Assembly (NCBI GenBank): GCA_002344795.1
Contig: DDUM01000020.1
Span: 172,118-236,117 of the forward strand
Source of the DNA: Flammeovirgaceae bacterium UBA2338
GTDB taxonomy: Bacteria; Bacteroidota; Bacteroidia; Cytophagales; Cyclobacteriaceae
Length of the DNA stretch: 64,000 nucleotides
Reading direction: 5' to 3'
Program-made: the position numbers and the translations under genes
The notes under the pieces: generated by a model
Database searches by the model: none
What the model was told of the DNA's origin: nothing
The model's input: the letters and a program-made list of their open reading frames with translations, nothing else
In this document: positions 24,849 through 33,785 of the stretch, piece after piece
How positions within the stretch are numbered: the stretch's first letter is position 1
Layout: every line of letters begins with the position of its first letter

Positions 24849-24856
24849 TAACTTTG
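24849..24856 (+). promoter_or_regulatory. -7 promoter box of the dehydratase-to-pxpC operon
   Basis: TAACTTTG matches TAnnTTTG exactly and lies 31 nt before the ATG at 24887. It is the only such box I see ahead of the five-gene run. Confidence 0.55.
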
Positions 24857-24886
24857 ATTTTATAGTTTTTCATAAACCTATTAGAA

Positions 24887-25843
24887 ATGAAACGGCTGGC
24901 AGATAGAATCAAAGAAGCTGAAAAATCCATTCGCCCCTATGTTCGCGAAACGCCATTGGAGTATTCTTACTCCCTGTCTGCCGATGCGGGTTGTGAGGTA
25001 TATCTAAAACTGGAAAACTTACAAATCACAGGGTCTTTCAAAGCCAGAGGGTCGATGAACAAAATCCTTTCTCTGAAAGACGACAAAAGGAAAATTATTA
25101 CCGCCTCCACCGGCAACCACGGACTTGGAGTAGCCAATGCATTAAAAGTAACAAGAAAAGAAGGCACCATTTTTCTTCCTACAAAAGCATCCGTTGCCAA
25201 AGTAGAGGCCATCAAACAAAGAGGTATCGCTGTAGAATTTCATGGTGATAGTGGTGAAATTACGGAGACGTATGCGCGTCAATTGGCCAATGACAGAAAT
25301 CAGGTCTACGTATCTCCCTACAATGATGAAGATGTAATTGCAGGGCAAGGCACAATTGGTGTAGAGCTCTATCGTCAATTACCAGAACTTGACGCAGTTT
25401 TCGTGTCGATTGGTGGTGGTGGTTTGATTGCGGGAATTGCAGCTTATCTTAAATCGGTTAACCCTACCATACAAATAATCGGATGTTTACCGACCAATGC
25501 CCCAGTGATGTATGAATCTATCAAAGCTGGAAAAATCATAGACGTTCCCGAACTGCCTACACTTTCTGATGGAACTGCAGGCGGAATAGATCATGACACC
25601 ATTACTTTTGACTTGTGCAGGGACTTGATAGACGACTATGTTCTTACTACAGAGGAAGAAATTTTAAGTGCAATGCGATTTGTGTTAAAACATCACCATC
25701 ACGTTATTGAAGGATCGGCCGGTGTGTCGGTGGCCGCTATCCTTAAACAAAAAGAAAAATTCAAAGGAAAGAAAGTGGCTGCTGTTATTTGCGGTAGTAA
25801 TGTAAGTGAGGCGGTTCTTAAAAGAGTAGTTTGTGATGTCTAG
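24887..25843 (+). CDS. PLP-dependent serine/threonine dehydratase-family enzyme (EutB-like context)
   Basis: A 318-residue fold-type II PLP enzyme. The Schiff-base lysine is in ITGSFKARG (about residue 50), the substrate loop in TASTGNHG (about 71-78) and the phosphate-binding glycine loop in SIGGGGLIAG (about 174-183). It lacks the regulatory ACT domain of biosynthetic threonine deaminase. Being paired with an ornithine-cyclodeaminase-family gene, it resembles the EutB/EutC layout known from hydroxyectoine use, but no other ectoine gene is here. The reaction is probably beta-elimination of a hydroxy amino acid to an oxoacid and ammonia. First gene of a five-gene operon. Confidence 0.85.
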   Translation: MKRLADRIKEAEKSIRPYVRETPLEYSYSLSADAGCEVYLKLENLQITGSFKARGSMNKILSLKDDKRKIITASTGNHGLGVANALKVTRKEGTIFLPTKASVAKVEAIKQRGIAVEFHGDSGEITETYARQLANDRNQVYVSPYNDEDVIAGQGTIGVELYRQLPELDAVFVSIGGGGLIAGIAAYLKSVNPTIQIIGCLPTNAPVMYESIKAGKIIDVPELPTLSDGTAGGIDHDTITFDLCRDLIDDYVLTTEEEILSAMRFVLKHHHHVIEGSAGVSVAAILKQKEKFKGKKVAAVICGSNVSEAVLKRVVCDV

Positions 25844-26792
25844 TATTATTTCACTGGATACAATAAAATCCTGCCTGAGTAAATGCGCTGACTCAGACCT
25901 GATTCAAATCATTGAAGATGGTTTTGTCAGTTATTCAAAAGGAGACGTGGTCGTCCCCCCAGTAGGGCATCTTCCTTTTATCAATCCCCCGGGAGACCTA
26001 CATATTGAATACGGATTCATTAAAGGAGATGACTATTATGTTGTCAAGTTGGCTTCCGGATTTTATAATAACCCACAAATAGGATTGAGCGCCAGCAATG
26101 GATTGATGTTAGTTTTCAATCAAAAGACTGGCGAACTACTTTCTATTCTTTTGGATGAAGGTCACCTTACTGATATACGAACCGCATTAGCCGGAGCAGT
26201 AGTAGCCAAACACCTTGCGCCTGCACAAATAAACAGAATCGGAATTGTAGGAACCGGAATTCAAGCCAGGCTTCAGCTCAGGTTTCTAAAATCTGTAATT
26301 GATTGCAGGGATGTGATCGTTTGGGGCAGGGGTGATGAGAAGCTCAATGATTACAAAAAGGACCCTATGTTAGCCGGCTTTGATATCAGTACAACACAAA
26401 ATATAACAGAATTAACCAATCACTGTAACTACATCGTTACCACTACACCATCCAAAAAACCGCTTCTTTTAGCAAAGGAAGTGAAGCCCGGAACACACAT
26501 CACAGCAGTAGGTGCCGACACACCGGGTAAGCAAGAGCTGGAAGCCAGTTTATTTGGGAAGGCCTCGTGTATTATAGCCGACAGCATATCGCAATGCAAA
26601 GATCATGGTGATATTTTTCATCCTGTTCACCAGGGCATCATTAAAGAAGATCAGATTATAGAACTAGGCACGCTTATCTCCACCGGTCAAAAAAGGAAAA
26701 ATGATTCCGATATATCCATTGCTGACCTCACGGGGGTAGCCATCCAAGACATACAAATTGCCAAATTCGTTTATCAAAAAACAAAAGCGTAA
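25836..26792 (+). CDS. Ornithine cyclodeaminase/mu-crystallin family protein
   Basis: A 318-residue NAD(P)-dependent enzyme. The Rossmann motif is IGIVGTGIQARLQLRF (about residue 127-142), with the N-terminal ligand region YGFIKGDDYYVVKLASGFYNN near 62-82 and TDIRTALAGAVVAKHLAP near 110. Family members turn ornithine into proline, or reduce cyclic imines. It starts at ATG 25836 inside the end of the dehydratase gene (8-nt overlap), with an in-frame GTG just before it, so the two are translationally coupled. It is the second gene of the operon and lies 54 nt before the NRAMP-PxpA fusion. Confidence 0.87.
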   Translation: MSSIISLDTIKSCLSKCADSDLIQIIEDGFVSYSKGDVVVPPVGHLPFINPPGDLHIEYGFIKGDDYYVVKLASGFYNNPQIGLSASNGLMLVFNQKTGELLSILLDEGHLTDIRTALAGAVVAKHLAPAQINRIGIVGTGIQARLQLRFLKSVIDCRDVIVWGRGDEKLNDYKKDPMLAGFDISTTQNITELTNHCNYIVTTTPSKKPLLLAKEVKPGTHITAVGADTPGKQELEASLFGKASCIIADSISQCKDHGDIFHPVHQGIIKEDQIIELGTLISTGQKRKNDSDISIADLTGVAIQDIQIAKFVYQKTKA

Positions 26793-26846
26793 CAACTTAT
26801 TTCCCTGTTCACGTAAAGTGGTATCTTATCCATTCAATTTGCATTT

Positions 26847-28799
26847 ATGTTTAAATGGTTTAAGAACGCAGGCCCAGGGGCATTAGTAGCAGCGGCCTTT
26901 ATTGGCCCGGGTACAGTTACAGTCTGCACCATTGCAGGTGTGCGCTTTGGGTATGACCTTTTGTGGGCCATGGTTTTGTCTACGCTGGCTACCATTGTGC
27001 TGCAAGAAATGGCCGCTCGCTTAGGAATAATTACCCGCAAAGGATTATCCGATGTTATCCGTCAGGAGATCAACAATCCAATTATAAAATATGTTGTGGT
27101 CGCCTTGATACTATTTGCCATTGTATTTGGCAACGCAGTGTATGAGGCGGGAAATATCAGCGGAGGCAGGTTAGGATTGGAAACATTGTTTGGTGATGCT
27201 AACTCCCACTTATTCAAATACCTTAGTTTAATCATTGGCTTGATCGCCTTTCTGGTATTGTATATTGGCAATTACAAGGTATTGGAGCGCGCATTAGTTG
27301 CGTTGGTCATACTGATGAGTATTTCATTTATTGTTACCTCCATCCTGACAAAACCCGACTTACTCAGTGTACTGAAAGGGCTTTTTGTTCCCTCCGTAAA
27401 TGAATCCAACTTACTCACTATCGTAGGCTTGATTGGCACCACCGTAGTTCCCTACAATCTTTTTCTTCATGCATCATTGGTAAAGGAAAAGTGGAAGACG
27501 CAAGAGGATTTACATTATGCAAGAAAAGATACTATCATATCTGTGGCACTGGGTGGCCTCGTGTCAATCGCCATTATAATTTCAGCCGCAGCCACCAATG
27601 TTACTTCTCTCTCAAGTGCAGCAGATCTCGCCAAAGGACTTGAGCCTCTTTTTGGGAGCTATGCAAAATATTTCTTGAGCATCGGGTTGTTTGCCGCTGG
27701 AATAACCTCCGCTATTACAGCACCGCTTGCAGCCGCTTATGTGGCCAATGGTTGTTTAGGATGGGAGGGAAATTTAAAAAGTTTTAGATTCAGAATGGTG
27801 TGGATGTTCGTCCTCTTTCTGGGCATTATCTTTTCTTCGTTAGGAATCAACCCCATTGAAATTATAAAGTTTGCACAGGTGGCCAATGGTGCTGCCCTGC
27901 CTATCATTGTCGGCATTATACTTTGGATCATGAACAAAGAATCGGTTTTAGGAAAAAATCGAAATTCAAAGTTTCAAAATGCCATTGGGATTATCATCTT
28001 TATCGTTTCCATTGTATTGGGATTAAAAAGTATTATCCAGGTAATTAGCAGCAACAGCAAAATGAGTTATTCAATCGACATCAATTGTGATTTAGGAGAA
28101 GGAGCTGGTAATGATGCACTACTAATGCCCTACCTCAGTTCATGCAATATCGCCAGTGGAGGTCATGCAGGCAATGAAGCAAGTATGAAGGCAACCATTC
28201 GTTTGGCCCTGGAACATGGTGTAAAAATTGGTGCACACCCTTCATTTCCAGATCGCGAGAATTTTGGGCGCATTGAAATGACCTTGCCTAATAATGAGCT
28301 TACCACAATTATCATCGAACAAATCGTACAATTAAAAAATCTGACGGAAGAAGCCGGAGGAAAGCTCAATCATGTAAAACCCCATGGTGCATTGTACAAC
28401 ATGGCGGCCGTAAACGACAGCACCGCTGAGGCAGTGTTGGATGCAATGACTCCATTTGACAAAGAACTAATATTGTACGTTCCTTATGGATCCGTAATTG
28501 CAAAAAAAGCAATTGAGCGGGGTATACCCATTAAGTACGAAGCTTTTGCAGACCGCAATTACAATGACGACCTCACGCTTGTTTCGCGAAAATTGGATAA
28601 TGCCGTGTTAGAGGATCCAGATCAGATTACAGAACACGTATTTAGGATGATCAAGGAAAAAAAAGTAAAAACCATTAGCGGAAATTATTCCACCATTGAG
28701 GCTGGCACTTTATGCATACATGGCGATAATCCTCATGCCGTTGAAATCGTATCTCAACTTGTTAATAATTTAAAGAATTATAATGTAAGCATTGAATAA
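26847..28799 (+). CDS. pxpA: NRAMP-like transporter fused to 5-oxoprolinase subunit A (LamB/YcsF)
   Basis: A 650-residue fusion. Residues 1-about 400 are an NRAMP-fold membrane transporter with some eleven hydrophobic segments; residues 406-650 are PxpA, with the family opening INCDLGEGAGND, ASGGHAGN, GAHPSFPDRENFGR and KPHGALYN. PxpA with PxpB and PxpC hydrolyses 5-oxoproline to glutamate using ATP. In the transporter the metal motif DPGN of helix 1 reads GPGT (20-23) and the MPHN of helix 6 reads VPYN (201-204), so it probably does not carry Mn or Fe. An internal ATG at 28062 sits exactly at the domain border and could give separate PxpA. The frame shows no break. Confidence 0.88.
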   Translation: MFKWFKNAGPGALVAAAFIGPGTVTVCTIAGVRFGYDLLWAMVLSTLATIVLQEMAARLGIITRKGLSDVIRQEINNPIIKYVVVALILFAIVFGNAVYEAGNISGGRLGLETLFGDANSHLFKYLSLIIGLIAFLVLYIGNYKVLERALVALVILMSISFIVTSILTKPDLLSVLKGLFVPSVNESNLLTIVGLIGTTVVPYNLFLHASLVKEKWKTQEDLHYARKDTIISVALGGLVSIAIIISAAATNVTSLSSAADLAKGLEPLFGSYAKYFLSIGLFAAGITSAITAPLAAAYVANGCLGWEGNLKSFRFRMVWMFVLFLGIIFSSLGINPIEIIKFAQVANGAALPIIVGIILWIMNKESVLGKNRNSKFQNAIGIIIFIVSIVLGLKSIIQVISSNSKMSYSIDINCDLGEGAGNDALLMPYLSSCNIASGGHAGNEASMKATIRLALEHGVKIGAHPSFPDRENFGRIEMTLPNNELTTIIIEQIVQLKNLTEEAGGKLNHVKPHGALYNMAAVNDSTAEAVLDAMTPFDKELILYVPYGSVIAKKAIERGIPIKYEAFADRNYNDDLTLVSRKLDNAVLEDPDQITEHVFRMIKEKKVKTISGNYSTIEAGTLCIHGDNPHAVEIVSQLVNNLKNYNVSIE

Positions 28800-29529
28800 T
28801 TTAATCCCATACCCTCTTACCTTCAAAAGCATCGGTCACTCGGCCCTACTGATTGAATGGCCCAGTCAAATTGATAAAATTATCCTTGATGACATTCTTC
28901 AGTTACAATCCAGCATTGAAAGAGAACTGGGAAATTTACTTGTAGAAACAGTAAATACTTACAATTCCCTAACGCTTATTTTTCATTCACCCATTTCGTC
29001 CATTGATGCCATTGAGAAAAAAATTCAGCAACTGTGCCAGATACAACCTTCTATCAAAAGTGAGAATCAAAAAACCTGGAAGATTCCGGTTTGTTATGAC
29101 AAAGAATTCGGAATTGATTTAGACGATGTAGCCAGGCAACATAAACTAAGCACGGATGAAATAATTGCCATTCACAGCAAAGCAAAATACCTCGTCTACT
29201 TTATAGGGTTTTTACCTGGGTTTCTCTACTTAGGCGGCTTACCAAAAAAAATTCATACGCCCAGAAAATCGACTCCGCGACTGAGAATAAAAAAAGGAGC
29301 AGTGGCCATTGGCGGGCAACAAACAGGAATTTATCCTTCCGAAAGCCCTGGAGGGTGGAACATTATTGGAAACAGTCCATTGCTTTTATTTGATCCAGAA
29401 CAAGACCCCCCCTGTTTTGTTCAAGCGGGTGATTGCTTGCAATTCTATCCCATCAATAAGAATGAACATCAAAAAATTTTGAAGGAAGTAGAACAAAAGT
29501 CATTTACAATAGAAGCTGATCCATCATGA
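28792..29529 (+). CDS. pxpB: 5-oxoprolinase subunit B (KipI/allophanate hydrolase subunit 1 family)
   Basis: A 245-residue protein of the KipI family. Typical blocks are IPVCYDKEFGIDLDDVA, YFIGFLPGFLYLGGLP, PRKSTPRLRIKKGAVAIGG and GIYPSESPGGWNIIG, the last two forming the cyclophilin-like core. With PxpC it forms the ATP-dependent part of 5-oxoprolinase. The start is TTG (28792) overlapping the upstream stop by 8 nt; no ATG is available near the N-terminus. It is coupled to pxpC by an ATGA overlap. Confidence 0.92.
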   Translation: MNNLIPYPLTFKSIGHSALLIEWPSQIDKIILDDILQLQSSIERELGNLLVETVNTYNSLTLIFHSPISSIDAIEKKIQQLCQIQPSIKSENQKTWKIPVCYDKEFGIDLDDVARQHKLSTDEIIAIHSKAKYLVYFIGFLPGFLYLGGLPKKIHTPRKSTPRLRIKKGAVAIGGQQTGIYPSESPGGWNIIGNSPLLLFDPEQDPPCFVQAGDCLQFYPINKNEHQKILKEVEQKSFTIEADPS

Positions 29530-30392
29530 CTGGTGTTGTAGAAGTAATCTCTTCAGGACTTTATTCTTCCATTCAGGATTTGGGAAGGTTTGGATTTCGT
29601 AAGTACGGTGTGCCTGTTTCAGGAGTAATGGATGAACAGAGTGCATCGATGGCCAATCATTTGTTAAATAACGCACCAGCAGCTGCCGTCATGGAGATTA
29701 CAATGACAGGGCCTAAGCTGTTATTTTCTATCAACACTCAAATCGCAATCTCTGGTGCAGATATATCTCCTCAACTGAATGGAGAAGCAATTCCATTAAA
29801 TAAAATAATAAAAGTATCCGAGGCAGACATGCTTTCGTTTGGGAAATTAAAATATGGACTGCGGTGCTATTTGGCAGTAAAGGGAGGATTTCAAACAGAG
29901 ATGGTGATGAATAGTCGATCCTACTTTGCCCCTGTAACAAAGAGTAGTGTTATTCAAAAGGGCACACAGCTTCCAATAAATGGGTATGATAACTCAGTGC
30001 ATAATTTATCCTACGTTAAAACTGATCCTTCCTTTTTTTCTCAATCTCACCTTCCTTGCACCAAGGGTCCAGAGTTTGGGCTGCTTACTGCAGCAGAACA
30101 AAAATCAATTTTTAACAAAGAATTATCTATTGGTCAGGAGAATAACAGAATGGGATATAGGCTCGAAGGGTTTGCTTTTCAATACCCAACAGGCCATAAT
30201 ATGCTGACGTCAGCTGTTTTGCCCGGAACGGTTCAACTTACCCCATCCGGCAATCTGATCGCACTCATGAAGGACTGTCAAACCACAGGCGGGTATCCAA
30301 GAATTCTTCAATTGTCACAAGAAGGGGTCAACAAACTAGCCCAAAAGAAGACATCAGATAGGGTTTCATTCTCATTGGAAGAGAGAGGCTAA
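29526..30392 (+). CDS. pxpC: 5-oxoprolinase subunit C (KipA/allophanate hydrolase subunit 2 family)
   Basis: A 288-residue biotin-dependent-carboxylase-like protein that completes PxpABC. Landmarks are GLYSSIQDLGRFGFRKYGVP, SGVMDEQSASMANHLLNN near residues 35-52, LAVKGGF near 117 and TVQLTPSGNLIALMKDCQTTGGYPR near the end. It starts in ATGA overlapping the pxpB stop. After the stop two small inverted repeats occur (TAATCC/GGATTA near 30411 and GCCAT/ATGGC near 30433) without a T run; they may mark the end of the operon. Confidence 0.92.
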   Translation: MTGVVEVISSGLYSSIQDLGRFGFRKYGVPVSGVMDEQSASMANHLLNNAPAAAVMEITMTGPKLLFSINTQIAISGADISPQLNGEAIPLNKIIKVSEADMLSFGKLKYGLRCYLAVKGGFQTEMVMNSRSYFAPVTKSSVIQKGTQLPINGYDNSVHNLSYVKTDPSFFSQSHLPCTKGPEFGLLTAAEQKSIFNKELSIGQENNRMGYRLEGFAFQYPTGHNMLTSAVLPGTVQLTPSGNLIALMKDCQTTGGYPRILQLSQEGVNKLAQKKTSDRVSFSLEERG

Positions 30393-30475
30393 ACTAAAAA
30401 TAATCCGTTGATGGATTAAAGGTCAGCCATCCGAAATGGCATTCCTATCTTAAGCTAGAAAAATCTCTTTAATTC

Positions 30476-32737
30476 ATGATATCAATTATTAAGCGATTAA
30501 ACAATCTCATTCGGGTACCAAGAAGTGAAGAAACTTCCTACACCGCTTTTTGGTGGGGTGCTTTTTACGGTCTGGCTGCCCTAAGCTTTTTGGTGATGCT
30601 GCTTTCTGGGGTATTCTTTCGTACAGGATTACCTACCTGGATGATGGCATCTGCTACACTCCTTATCGGGATCATTGCCTTTTGGTTGTTTCGAATAATA
30701 GGCACATTGCTTCACAAATGGATTAGTAAAATTCCTGCATTTCTATTTGCTCTTTTTTTTGGCACTATTTGTACGCTTATCCTGGCTCGCTACATTCGGT
30801 TTGGATTTCCTCAACACATCTATTATCTCGGATTTGCAGCAATCATTGTAGGTATTACATTTTTGTTTGGCTCTGTAATGGTGCTATACAGGCGCACTTC
30901 TGATTTAATAGCTCTTCATGTCCTATCTATTGTAGCCTCCCTTGCTCTATTTATTACAGGTGGATACTACTTGTTCTACCAGGGTTATGATCCTTACAAA
31001 GTCTCGTTTGAGCAAACTCCCACTTCCTTACTTTCGGAAAGAGGCATAACTAACCCGGGTGAAAAGGGAAAGTATTCAACTCAGGTTTTTACATATGGAA
31101 GTGGTACTGATAAACGGAGAGCGGAGTTTAGAAGTGGTGTAAAATATAAAAGCAAAACGGTAGATGCCTCACGAATTCTTCCAGAGTGGAAAGGATCCAA
31201 AGCAAAATGGAGACAACGATACTGGGGATTTGGTGTAAAGAAATTTCCACTAAATGGCAGGGTATGGATGCCTGAAGGCAAAGGAAAATTTCCAGTCATC
31301 CTAATTGTTCATGGCAACCATGGAATGGAGGAACATTCCGATCCTGGATATGCTTATTTGGGAGAACTACTAGCCAGCAGGGGTTTTATAATGGTTTCTG
31401 TGGATGAAAATTTTATTAATGGTACTTGGTCAGGGGATTTTATGGGTAAGGAGATGCCTACCCGCGGCTGGCTTCTACTGAAACATCTTGAGCAATGGAA
31501 AACCTGGACAAACGATCCCTCGCATGAGTTATACCAAAAAGCCGATCTTGATAATGTAGTCTTGGCCGGGCACTCCAGAGGGGGTGAAGCGGTAAACATA
31601 GCTGCCCTTTTTAATAAGCTCAACCACTTTCCGGATGACGCTAACGAAAAATTTGATTTCAATTTTGGCATCAAAGGCATAGTGTCTATTGCACCAACCG
31701 ACAAGCGATACGATCGAAGGATCAATCTCGAAAACATCAATTACCTCTCTATTCAAGGATCTTATGACAGTGATGAAGCCAGTTTTTTTGGCTATCGCCA
31801 GTATCAACGAATAACCTTTACAGACACTGCATTTTATTTTAAGTCAGGGCTATATGTACATGGTGCCAATCATGGGCAATTCAATAGTGTTTGGGGCCAG
31901 TATGATGGTGGGGCTCCGGGTAAGTACTTGTTAAACATCGCCCCTATGATGACCATGGCAGAGCAACAACAAATTGCCAAAGTGTACATATCGGCATTTG
32001 CTGAAACTGTACTACACGATAACCCCGGATATTATGGTTTATTTAAAAATGCCGCCTCTGCCCAGGATTGGCTTCCGAAACAAATACTGGTAAATACGTA
32101 CAAAGACGCCAACACCAAAAGCCTTATCACCTATGAAGAAGATATCGATGTTACCACAGGCACAATTGCTGGTGCCACTACGATGGGAGATAATTTAAAA
32201 ATTTGGAAGGAGAGCATTCTAAAATTCCGAGACAAAGACACGCAAGGCAACAATGCGGTTATATTAGGCTGGGAAAAAGATTCGACTGCGAAAGTCGCCT
32301 CTTATAAGATTACGTTCAAATCTTCTTTACCCATTGATCCCTCTTCGTCCTTACTGTTTTCAATGGCACAGGGAAACGGAGACGAACTTAAAGATAAGGA
32401 TGGAGACAAGGAGAATAAAAAAAAGGGGGACGAATCGAGTGAATTAAACTTCCAAATTCAATTGATGGATAGCCTGGGAAATGAAGCCGTAATTAATATT
32501 AGTGATGTTAAAAAGATAACACCGAGGCTAAAAGTTCAATACGTAAAATTAAAAGGCTTGAATCAAGAGAATTATGGAGACGTGTGGGAACCCACTATGG
32601 AAACATTTGAACTCCCAATGGCTGCTTTCACCAGCCAAAAAGTACGTTTAGATCACTTTAAGAGTATCTCCCTGAATTTTAACAAAACTGAAAAAGGGGT
32701 TTTGATTTTGGATGAAATAGGTCTAAAAAACAAATAG
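30476..32737 (+). CDS. Membrane-anchored alpha/beta hydrolase of unknown substrate
   Basis: A 753-residue protein. Residues 1-about 165 hold about five transmembrane segments (AFWWGAFYGLAALSFLVMLL, ATLLIGIIAFWLFRIIG and others). The next 350 residues are an alpha/beta hydrolase: FPVILIVHGNHGMEEHSDPG is the strand with the oxyanion loop and LAGHSRGGEAVN gives the GxSxG nucleophile (about residue 366). It resembles chlorophyllase or PAF-acetylhydrolase-like enzymes. A charged lysine/aspartate-rich stretch near residue 640 and a C-terminal beta-rich domain follow. It stands alone between pxpC and a lipoprotein gene. Function cannot be given; an esterase or lipase acting at the membrane is likely. 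Confidence 0.8.
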   Translation: MISIIKRLNNLIRVPRSEETSYTAFWWGAFYGLAALSFLVMLLSGVFFRTGLPTWMMASATLLIGIIAFWLFRIIGTLLHKWISKIPAFLFALFFGTICTLILARYIRFGFPQHIYYLGFAAIIVGITFLFGSVMVLYRRTSDLIALHVLSIVASLALFITGGYYLFYQGYDPYKVSFEQTPTSLLSERGITNPGEKGKYSTQVFTYGSGTDKRRAEFRSGVKYKSKTVDASRILPEWKGSKAKWRQRYWGFGVKKFPLNGRVWMPEGKGKFPVILIVHGNHGMEEHSDPGYAYLGELLASRGFIMVSVDENFINGTWSGDFMGKEMPTRGWLLLKHLEQWKTWTNDPSHELYQKADLDNVVLAGHSRGGEAVNIAALFNKLNHFPDDANEKFDFNFGIKGIVSIAPTDKRYDRRINLENINYLSIQGSYDSDEASFFGYRQYQRITFTDTAFYFKSGLYVHGANHGQFNSVWGQYDGGAPGKYLLNIAPMMTMAEQQQIAKVYISAFAETVLHDNPGYYGLFKNAASAQDWLPKQILVNTYKDANTKSLITYEEDIDVTTGTIAGATTMGDNLKIWKESILKFRDKDTQGNNAVILGWEKDSTAKVASYKITFKSSLPIDPSSSLLFSMAQGNGDELKDKDGDKENKKKGDESSELNFQIQLMDSLGNEAVINISDVKKITPRLKVQYVKLKGLNQENYGDVWEPTMETFELPMAAFTSQKVRLDHFKSISLNFNKTEKGVLILDEIGLKNK

Positions 32738-32786
32738 CCTGGCATTCAAAACTTTTTTTGGCCTGGCATTAAACCCTGCGGGCACT

Positions 32787-32817
32787 GCTATGTCTAAACC
32801 CCAAATCAAAACATAGC
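32787..32817 (+). promoter_or_regulatory. Inverted repeat just before the lipoprotein start
   Basis: GCTATGT (32787-32793) and ACATAGC (32811-32817) are exact inverted arms around a 17-nt spacer and end 5 nt before the ATG at 32823. It may be an operator or an mRNA hairpin hiding the start. Just upstream, the direct repeat GCCTGGCATT occurs at 32737 and 32761. Confidence 0.35.
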
Positions 32818-32822
32818 AAAAG

Positions 32823-33704
32823 ATGAAGACCTTGAAAATGATAACAAAAGAAAAGAAGTCTGCCTCTCATAAAATGATTTGGGTTGCAATAGGCTTGCTG
32901 GCATTGATATTTACTTCTTGTAATGAGAATAATATTGATGCAGACACTTCGATTGAAGATCAGGAAAGCGTAGAATTTGATAATCAGGGTGATTATTATC
33001 TAGATGATGTCGATGAAATGACCTCCATTCAATTAGAAAAAGAAACTGGATCATCCGGAGGTAAAATTTCTGAAGAGCCAGACGGAAGGTTGTCATGTGC
33101 TCAAATAACCAGAACAGGAACAGAAGAATCAGGAACCATTGTAATTGATTTTGGTGAAGGGTGCACCGGACCAAGAGGCAACGTAAGAAAAGGGAAGCTT
33201 GTCATTGACTACTCAGGACGCAGAAATAATCCTGGCTCATTCTGGACTGTTGAATTCGAAGATTATTTTATCAACAACATTTCTATAAAAGGCTTGCGCA
33301 CAGTAAACAATATTTCTGAAAATGGAACTGGGGTGCTCGTCTTTAAAGTAGACATGGTAAATGTATTGCTGACATGGCCAGATGGAAAACAAGGCAAAAG
33401 AACAGTTCACAGAATTCGTGAGCATCATCTGGGCGACAATAACTTGTTAGATAGGTTAATTGTGTACGGCACTGCTGAAGGAAATCATCGGAATGGACGT
33501 GGTTATTTCATCGAAATCATTGAGCCCCTCGTTTATACAAGAGAATGTAAGCAACAAGGAATATTCATTCCTGTAGAGGGAGTGAAGTCAATCAAACACG
33601 GAAATCGGCAAATTACGGTCGACTATGGGGATGGTGAGTGTGACAATATCGTGGTAATAACAAATACGAATGGAAAAAGTTGGAGGCATGAAGTAGGGAA
33701 CTAA
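32823..33704 (+). CDS. Hypothetical lipoprotein with glycine/aspartate-rich beta motifs
   Basis: A 293-residue lipoprotein. The signal ends in LIFTSC, so Cys33 would be lipidated (WVAIGLLALIFTSC). The mature part has two related blocks, VIDFGEGCTGPRGNVRKGKL and ITVDYGDGECDNIVVITNT, plus RNNPGSFWTVEFEDY. I have seen this pattern in unnamed Bacteroidota proteins but know no function. It lies 85 nt after the hydrolase and before a strong terminator. An ATG at residue 6 (MITKEKK) is an alternative start. Confidence 0.75.
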   Translation: MKTLKMITKEKKSASHKMIWVAIGLLALIFTSCNENNIDADTSIEDQESVEFDNQGDYYLDDVDEMTSIQLEKETGSSGGKISEEPDGRLSCAQITRTGTEESGTIVIDFGEGCTGPRGNVRKGKLVIDYSGRRNNPGSFWTVEFEDYFINNISIKGLRTVNNISENGTGVLVFKVDMVNVLLTWPDGKQGKRTVHRIREHHLGDNNLLDRLIVYGTAEGNHRNGRGYFIEIIEPLVYTRECKQQGIFIPVEGVKSIKHGNRQITVDYGDGECDNIVVITNTNGKSWRHEVGN

Positions 33705-33726
33705 GTTGAAACTTTATTCATTCGGA

Positions 33727-33757
33727 AGCTGCCTGAGCAATCAGGTGGCTTTTTTTA
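33727..33757 (+). terminator. Rho-independent terminator after the hypothetical lipoprotein gene
   Basis: Stem AGCTGCCTGA / TCAGGTGGCT with loop GCAA is followed by seven T residues. It ends the plus-strand lipoprotein transcript. Confidence 0.85.
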
Positions 33758-33785
33758 TGAAAAACAGTTACATAAATTAGCTTTT

